DNA of 64,000 bases from Aliivibrio wodanis (lineage in GTDB: Bacteria > Pseudomonadota > Gammaproteobacteria > Enterobacterales > Vibrionaceae): the NCBI GenBank assembly GCA_000953695.1, contig LN554846.1, positions 434,001-498,000 of the forward strand, given 5' to 3'. This document shows positions 60,722-64,000 of the stretch, one piece after another. The notes below the pieces were generated by a model. It saw only the letters and a program-made list of their open reading frames with translations. It ran no database searches and was not told where the DNA came from. The position numbers were made by a program, and so were the translations under genes. Each line of letters starts with the position of its first letter. The stretch's first letter is position 1.

Positions 60722-62124
60722 GAGTCGTTATTTGTGCGTTTTTTCTTACGATATGGGCTACGACGTTTGCGTGTCCCTGTAGAGCGACCACCGTGTAGAG
60801 CTTGGATCATATTATTACGATGTGGTGCCGGTGCATCTTGAAATTCTGTCCACCAGTCTGCAAGTGCTTTTGTTTCGCCACCTTCTACCGCTCCGCGCAT
60901 TTCAAGGAAATCATAGGCTGCACGGAATTTCTGTTGGTCAATAAGAACAAATGCTCTTTTGCCATTACGGCGAGGTAAGCGCAATTGAAGCTGCCACACA
61001 TCACGAATTGTCGCGGTTAGTCGGCGTGGAATTGCAGTACTTTTCACTTGGATATCAAGAATGATATTAGACGCTTCCATGATGGATTCGTAATGATCAT
61101 ACTTTGGGTTTTCATCTTGAATTTCTTGCGCTTTAACCGTTAATGGGTACCAAAGCATTGCAGCAAACATGAAGGCTGGATTAACTCGTTTACCACTATT
61201 AATACGTTTATCTGTTGAGCGTAATACTAATTCGATCATCTGTTCTGTTGAACTATTCCCTTCTTCTGTTAAGTAAGGAGTTAGTGCAGGAAACAGTTGC
61301 TGAAATAAATTAAATTTACGCAGCATGTAATAAGTATCTAGTCCTTTGCCTGCTTGCAATAATTTTAATGATTCTTCAAATAAGCGAGCGGCAGGAATAT
61401 CTTGTAATAAAGAAGACAACTCAACCATAGGTTCTGCTGTTTTATCACAAATAGTCATGTCTAATTTGGCTGCGAAACGAACTGCTCGAAGCATACGAAC
61501 AGGATCTTCGCGATAACGAGTTTCAGGATCACCAATTAAACGAACAATCTTATTGTTTAAGTCTTCAATACCGTTGGCGTAATCGTGAATTGAATAATCG
61601 GCAATATTGTAATACATCGCATTAATCGTAAAGTCACGGCGTTGAGCATCTTCTTCAACAGTCCCGTAGACATTATCACGTAACAGCATGCCTTCTTTTG
61701 ATTGCGCTGAGATATTTTTCTTCTCAGATTTCTCATCATCTTCTTCTTTGTGGTGACCACGAAAAGTAGCGACTTCAATGACATCTCTGCCAAATAAAAT
61801 GTGAGCAAGACGGAATCTTCGGCCAATCAATCGACAGTTTCTAAATAGTTTTTTGATCTGCTCTGGTGTTGCGTTGGTTGCGATATCGAAATCTTTAGGT
61901 TCTTGACCTAGAAGAATGTCGCGCACACCTCCACCTACGAGATAGGCGTCGTATCCAGCATTACTTAAACGGTAAAGAACTTTTAGCGCATTATCGCTTA
62001 GGTCTTTACGTGAAATATTATGTTCTTGGCGTGTGATTACGTTCAGTTTCAAATCCTCTGTAGAGCAAATATCACTGTTGTTTTTGAGTAAATTACGACA
62101 AAAACGGGCAACTTGATTAAAGAT
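60718..62124 (-). CDS. pcnB: Poly(A) polymerase I, with a probable non-canonical AUC (or AUU) start
   Basis: PcnB adds poly(A) tails that mark RNAs for decay. The nucleotidyltransferase core is V-G-G-G-V-R-D-I-L-L-G then D-F-D-I-A-T, followed by the RNA-binding R-D-F-T-I-N-A block and a basic C-terminus. The family starts at (I/M)-F-x-x-V-A-x-F-C; here that is ATC-TTT-AAT-CAA, with ATC at 62124-62122 and GAGGT 4 nt upstream. No in-frame ATG, GTG or TTG fits; the first upstream ATG (62256) is 82 bp inside gluQ. E. coli pcnB is known to start at AUU in the same position. Length from ATC is 468 residues (E. coli 465). Confidence 0.93.
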   Translation of the reverse strand: MFNQVARFCRNLLKNNSDICSTEDLKLNVITRQEHNISRKDLSDNALKVLYRLSNAGYDAYLVGGGVRDILLGQEPKDFDIATNATPEQIKKLFRNCRLIGRRFRLAHILFGRDVIEVATFRGHHKEEDDEKSEKKNISAQSKEGMLLRDNVYGTVEEDAQRRDFTINAMYYNIADYSIHDYANGIEDLNNKIVRLIGDPETRYREDPVRMLRAVRFAAKLDMTICDKTAEPMVELSSLLQDIPAARLFEESLKLLQAGKGLDTYYMLRKFNLFQQLFPALTPYLTEEGNSSTEQMIELVLRSTDKRINSGKRVNPAFMFAAMLWYPLTVKAQEIQDENPKYDHYESIMEASNIILDIQVKSTAIPRRLTATIRDVWQLQLRLPRRNGKRAFVLIDQQKFRAAYDFLEMRGAVEGGETKALADWWTEFQDAPAPHRNNMIQALHGGRSTGTRKRRSPYRKKKRTNNDS

Positions 62125-62174
62125 AATGACCTCGATATTCAAGTGAGCAGTCAAAAATAGGCGTGCATCATAGC

Positions 62175-63068
62175 TTAAATTGTGGGTTTTGAGAATGGGG
62201 TAGTGATCTCGAGCCCAGTTGGAAGCTGTTTTAGTTGCCAATTTTTGATTGCCCATTGAAGAATTTCATTCAATGTGACGGTTTCTATGTCCCTTGGTAA
62301 AACAAAACCTAAAAACTTCAAAGCTTCAAGCAGCGTTGGTATTGGGTTTGAGTTATCAATAGCTGGCGCATAGTTTTGTTTGGATAATTTGTTTCCTAAC
62401 TCATCAACAGCAAGTGGTAAATGAAGATAACTGACTTCTCTTGCATTAAGTTGACGATAAAGTGATATTTGACGCCCCGTAGGTTCTATTAAATCAGCGC
62501 CACGGACCACCTCAGTAATGCCTTGGTCAATATCATCCAATACAACGGCAAGGTTGTAGGCAAATAAGCCATCTCGACGTTTTATAATAAAGTCTTCTTG
62601 AGCAAGCTGCGTTGGTATGTGAATCGTCCCATGCTTTATATCATAAAATGATTCAACAGGGTGCTGCATAACTAAACGTACAGAAGCATTTTTTTCTGAA
62701 AGGTGTTTATGTTTACAATGACCTAAGTAAAACCCACCATCTTCTTTTATTTGTTTACGAGTACATTGACAAAAATACGCATCACCCTTATCAACCCATT
62801 GGTTAATTTGAGACTGATAAATATCATGACGTTGGCTTTGGTAAATAATGTCATCATCCCATTCAAAGCCATAAGCTTCTAAGGTTTGGATGATTAAGGA
62901 AGAGGCTCCTGCTATTTCTCGTGGAGGGTCTAAATCTTCAATGCGAACCAACCACTTTCCCTGTTGTGATTTAGCTTGTAAATAGCTACCTAAAGCAGCA
63001 ACAAGAGAACCAAAATGCAATGGACCTGATGGTGATGGTGCAAAGCGACCTATGTATTGGGTAGTCAT
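62175..63068 (-). CDS. gluQ: Glutamyl-queuosine tRNA(Asp) synthetase
   Basis: GluQ-RS attaches glutamate to queuosine in tRNA(Asp), not to the tRNA 3' end. It resembles the catalytic half of GluRS. The HIGH-like motif is P-S-P-S-G-P-L-H-F-G-S, a zinc site F-C-Q-C-T-R ... H-C is present, and the KMSKS-like motif is K-L-S-K-Q. The 297 residues match the E. coli protein (yadB). The place between dksA and pcnB is conserved. Confidence 0.95.
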   Translation of the reverse strand: MTTQYIGRFAPSPSGPLHFGSLVAALGSYLQAKSQQGKWLVRIEDLDPPREIAGASSLIIQTLEAYGFEWDDDIIYQSQRHDIYQSQINQWVDKGDAYFCQCTRKQIKEDGGFYLGHCKHKHLSEKNASVRLVMQHPVESFYDIKHGTIHIPTQLAQEDFIIKRRDGLFAYNLAVVLDDIDQGITEVVRGADLIEPTGRQISLYRQLNAREVSYLHLPLAVDELGNKLSKQNYAPAIDNSNPIPTLLEALKFLGFVLPRDIETVTLNEILQWAIKNWQLKQLPTGLEITTPFSKPTI

Positions 63069-63091
63069 AGAATTTCACTGTATAAACGTAA

Positions 63092-63115
63092 AAAAGGGAG
63101 CCTGTGCTCCCTTTT
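63092..63115 (-). terminator. Terminator between dksA and gluQ
   Basis: The 10-bp stem A-A-A-A-G-G-G-A-G-C/G-C-T-C-C-C-T-T-T-T is followed on the minus strand by further T residues, 18 bp past dksA. Confidence 0.85.
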
Positions 63116-63133
63116 CATTATTTTTAATTGGTT

Positions 63134-63583
63134 TTAGCCAGCCATTTGCTTTTCTTTGATTTCTGCAAGTGTTTTACAGTCAATACAAAGATCAGCAGTT
63201 GGACGTGCTTCTAAGCGACGAATACCAATCTCAACATCACAAGAATCACAGAAGCCGAAATCTTCTTCTTCGATTTTAGTTAGTGTCTTTTCTATCTTTT
63301 TGATTAGACGGCGTTCACGATCACGATTACGCAGTTCTAAACTAAATTCTTCTTCTTGAGCTGCACGATCAACAGGATCTGGGAAATTAGCAGCTTCATC
63401 TTTCATGTGATTTACTGTGCGTTCAACTTCTTCCCTAAGTTGATTACGCCAAGCTTCTAGAATCTTAGTAAAGTGTTCAACTTGAGCTGGGCCCATGTAC
63501 TCTTCACCAGTTTTTTCCTGGTAAGGTTCAACACCAGCGATAGCTAGAATACCTAGCGTTCTTTTTGTATTGCTCTCTGGCAT
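63134..63583 (-). CDS. dksA: RNA polymerase-binding transcription factor DksA
   Basis: DksA acts with ppGpp on RNA polymerase in the stringent response. It has a coiled coil with the conserved tip D-P-V-D-R-A near residue 70, a zinc finger C-x2-C ... C-x2-C (F-C-D-S-C, L-C-I-D-C) and the C-terminal helix ending K-Q-M-A-G. The start at 63583 (149 residues; E. coli 151) has TAGGAG 8 nt upstream; an in-frame ATG further up is rejected. Confidence 0.97.
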   Translation of the reverse strand: MPESNTKRTLGILAIAGVEPYQEKTGEEYMGPAQVEHFTKILEAWRNQLREEVERTVNHMKDEAANFPDPVDRAAQEEEFSLELRNRDRERRLIKKIEKTLTKIEEEDFGFCDSCDVEIGIRRLEARPTADLCIDCKTLAEIKEKQMAG

Positions 63584-63633
63584 TACAGCTTCTCCTAAAC
63601 GTCTTTGACTCTCACTAGCCAATGAGGGCGCTA

Positions 63634-63662
63634 TCTATAACAGAAAGAAAAGGGGCGATCAA
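63634..63662 (-). promoter_or_regulatory. Promoter of dksA with GC-rich discriminator
   Basis: On the minus strand TTGATC, a 17-bp spacer and TATAGA form a good sigma-70 promoter. The following T-A-G-C-G-C-C-C is a GC-rich discriminator, the kind linked to ppGpp/DksA sensitivity; dksA autocontrol is known in E. coli. Confidence 0.65.
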
Positions 63663-63745
63663 ATATTGAATACACCAATTGAGATCTAGTAGCAAGAACG
63701 TAGCACTTTTCTTAAAAAGAACGTAATGATTGCTGATTAAAGCAA

Positions 63746-64000
63746 CTAAATACTAAAAGGTAGCTTTCGTACGATCTTCATCTCTTTTGGTGACATCTCT
63801 GCTTGGTAACAGAGAACCGTAACCCCACTTTCAATCGCATCTATTAATAAAGAATTATATTGTTGGTCTATATGGTGTGCGATTGATACTTTTTCAATGC
63901 CTGAATGTAAAACAGCGAAAAATAAAACGGATTTTTTTCCATTTAGTGCCATTTCACTCAGTTCTCGTAGATGTTTTTGTCCTCGAGTGGTCACTGCGTC
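63746..64000 (-). CDS. sfsA: DNA-binding protein / sugar fermentation stimulation protein SfsA, C-terminal part
   Basis: Only the last 84 residues are in the window, starting [14 protein letters not shown]. These match the SfsA C-terminus (T-E-R-G-R-K-H-L-R-E-L in E. coli) and the nuclease-like strand F-F-A-V-L. SfsA was described as a non-specific DNA-binding protein affecting maltose genes; its true role is open. sfsA-dksA-gluQ-pcnB order equals E. coli. Confidence 0.93.
   Translation of the reverse strand, partial: DAVTTRGQKHLRELSEMALNGKKSVLFFAVLHSGIEKVSIAHHIDQQYNSLLIDAIESGVTVLCYQAEMSPKEMKIVRKLPFSI

Noticed and set aside
62125-62256. ATG at 62256 as the pcnB start
   Set aside because: It lies 82 bp inside gluQ, and the 44 added residues are gluQ sequence in another frame with no match to PcnB proteins.

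Overview
The window is a 64 kb stretch of core chromosome from a Vibrionaceae gammaproteobacterium, most likely Aliivibrio (A. fischeri group). The basis is the AT-rich base composition, the LuxR/HapR/LitR-family regulator beside lpd and hpt, the petABC-sspAB order, DciA (DUF721) beside secA, and near-E. coli protein sequences throughout. Species level is inference. No prophage, integron, CRISPR array, tRNA or insertion sequence was seen; the only mobile-like item is one MITE-like repeat of about 168 bp.

Layout. 1-5.1 kb: parC (5' end outside the window) convergent with degS and zapG, then zapE. 5.2-10.4 kb: rplM-rpsI, the cytochrome bc1 operon petABC, and the stringent starvation genes sspAB. 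10.5-15.1 kb: a MITE-like repeat, then dolP-diaA-yraN-lpoA on the minus strand, divergent from rsmI. 15.15-15.6 kb: rnpB (RNase P RNA). 15.7-32.3 kb: the division and cell wall (dcw) cluster rsmH-ftsL-ftsI-murE-murF-mraY-murD-ftsW-murG-murC-ftsQ-ftsA-ftsZ-lpxC, with neither mraZ nor ddlB. 32.3-36.3 kb: dciA opposite secA, then mutT. 36.4-43.6 kb: yacG-zapD-coaE-pilD-pilC-pilB-pilA and nadC on the minus strand. 43.7-51.6 kb: ampD, then pdhR-aceE-aceF and lpd (pyruvate dehydrogenase complex and its pyruvate-sensing repressor, with two perfect PdhR boxes). 51.7-53.2 kb: the quorum-sensing master regulator litR and hpt. 53.3-58.5 kb: a 25-codon small ORF and a DUF1127-like gene, carbonic anhydrase can, a SulP anion transporter, and the ABC exporter yadGH. 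58.5-64 kb: panC-panB-folK-pcnB, gluQ, dksA and the 3' end of sfsA, all on the minus strand.

Functional links. Murein precursor synthesis (murE/F/D/G/C, mraY), septal synthesis (ftsI/W/L/Q), the Z-ring (ftsA/Z, zapD/E) and LPS control (lpxC) sit together with protein export (secA). LpoA, AmpD and DolP add envelope maintenance. The pil genes form the core type IV pilus machine. Carbonic anhydrase and the SulP carrier side by side suggest handling of inorganic carbon.

The observations most worth a second look are these. (1) ftsI starts in one frame (ATG overlapping the ftsL stop) but its body lies in the -1 frame after a run of eight A residues. (2) pcnB has no usable ATG/GTG/TTG start and appears to begin at AUC or AUU, matching the known AUU start in E. 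coli. (3) A 25-codon ORF with a perfect AGGAGG site lies upstream of a DUF1127-like gene. (4) A SulP carrier has been inserted into the otherwise E. coli-like hpt-can-yadGH order. (5) A heptanucleotide tandem repeat runs through the stop codon of dciA.
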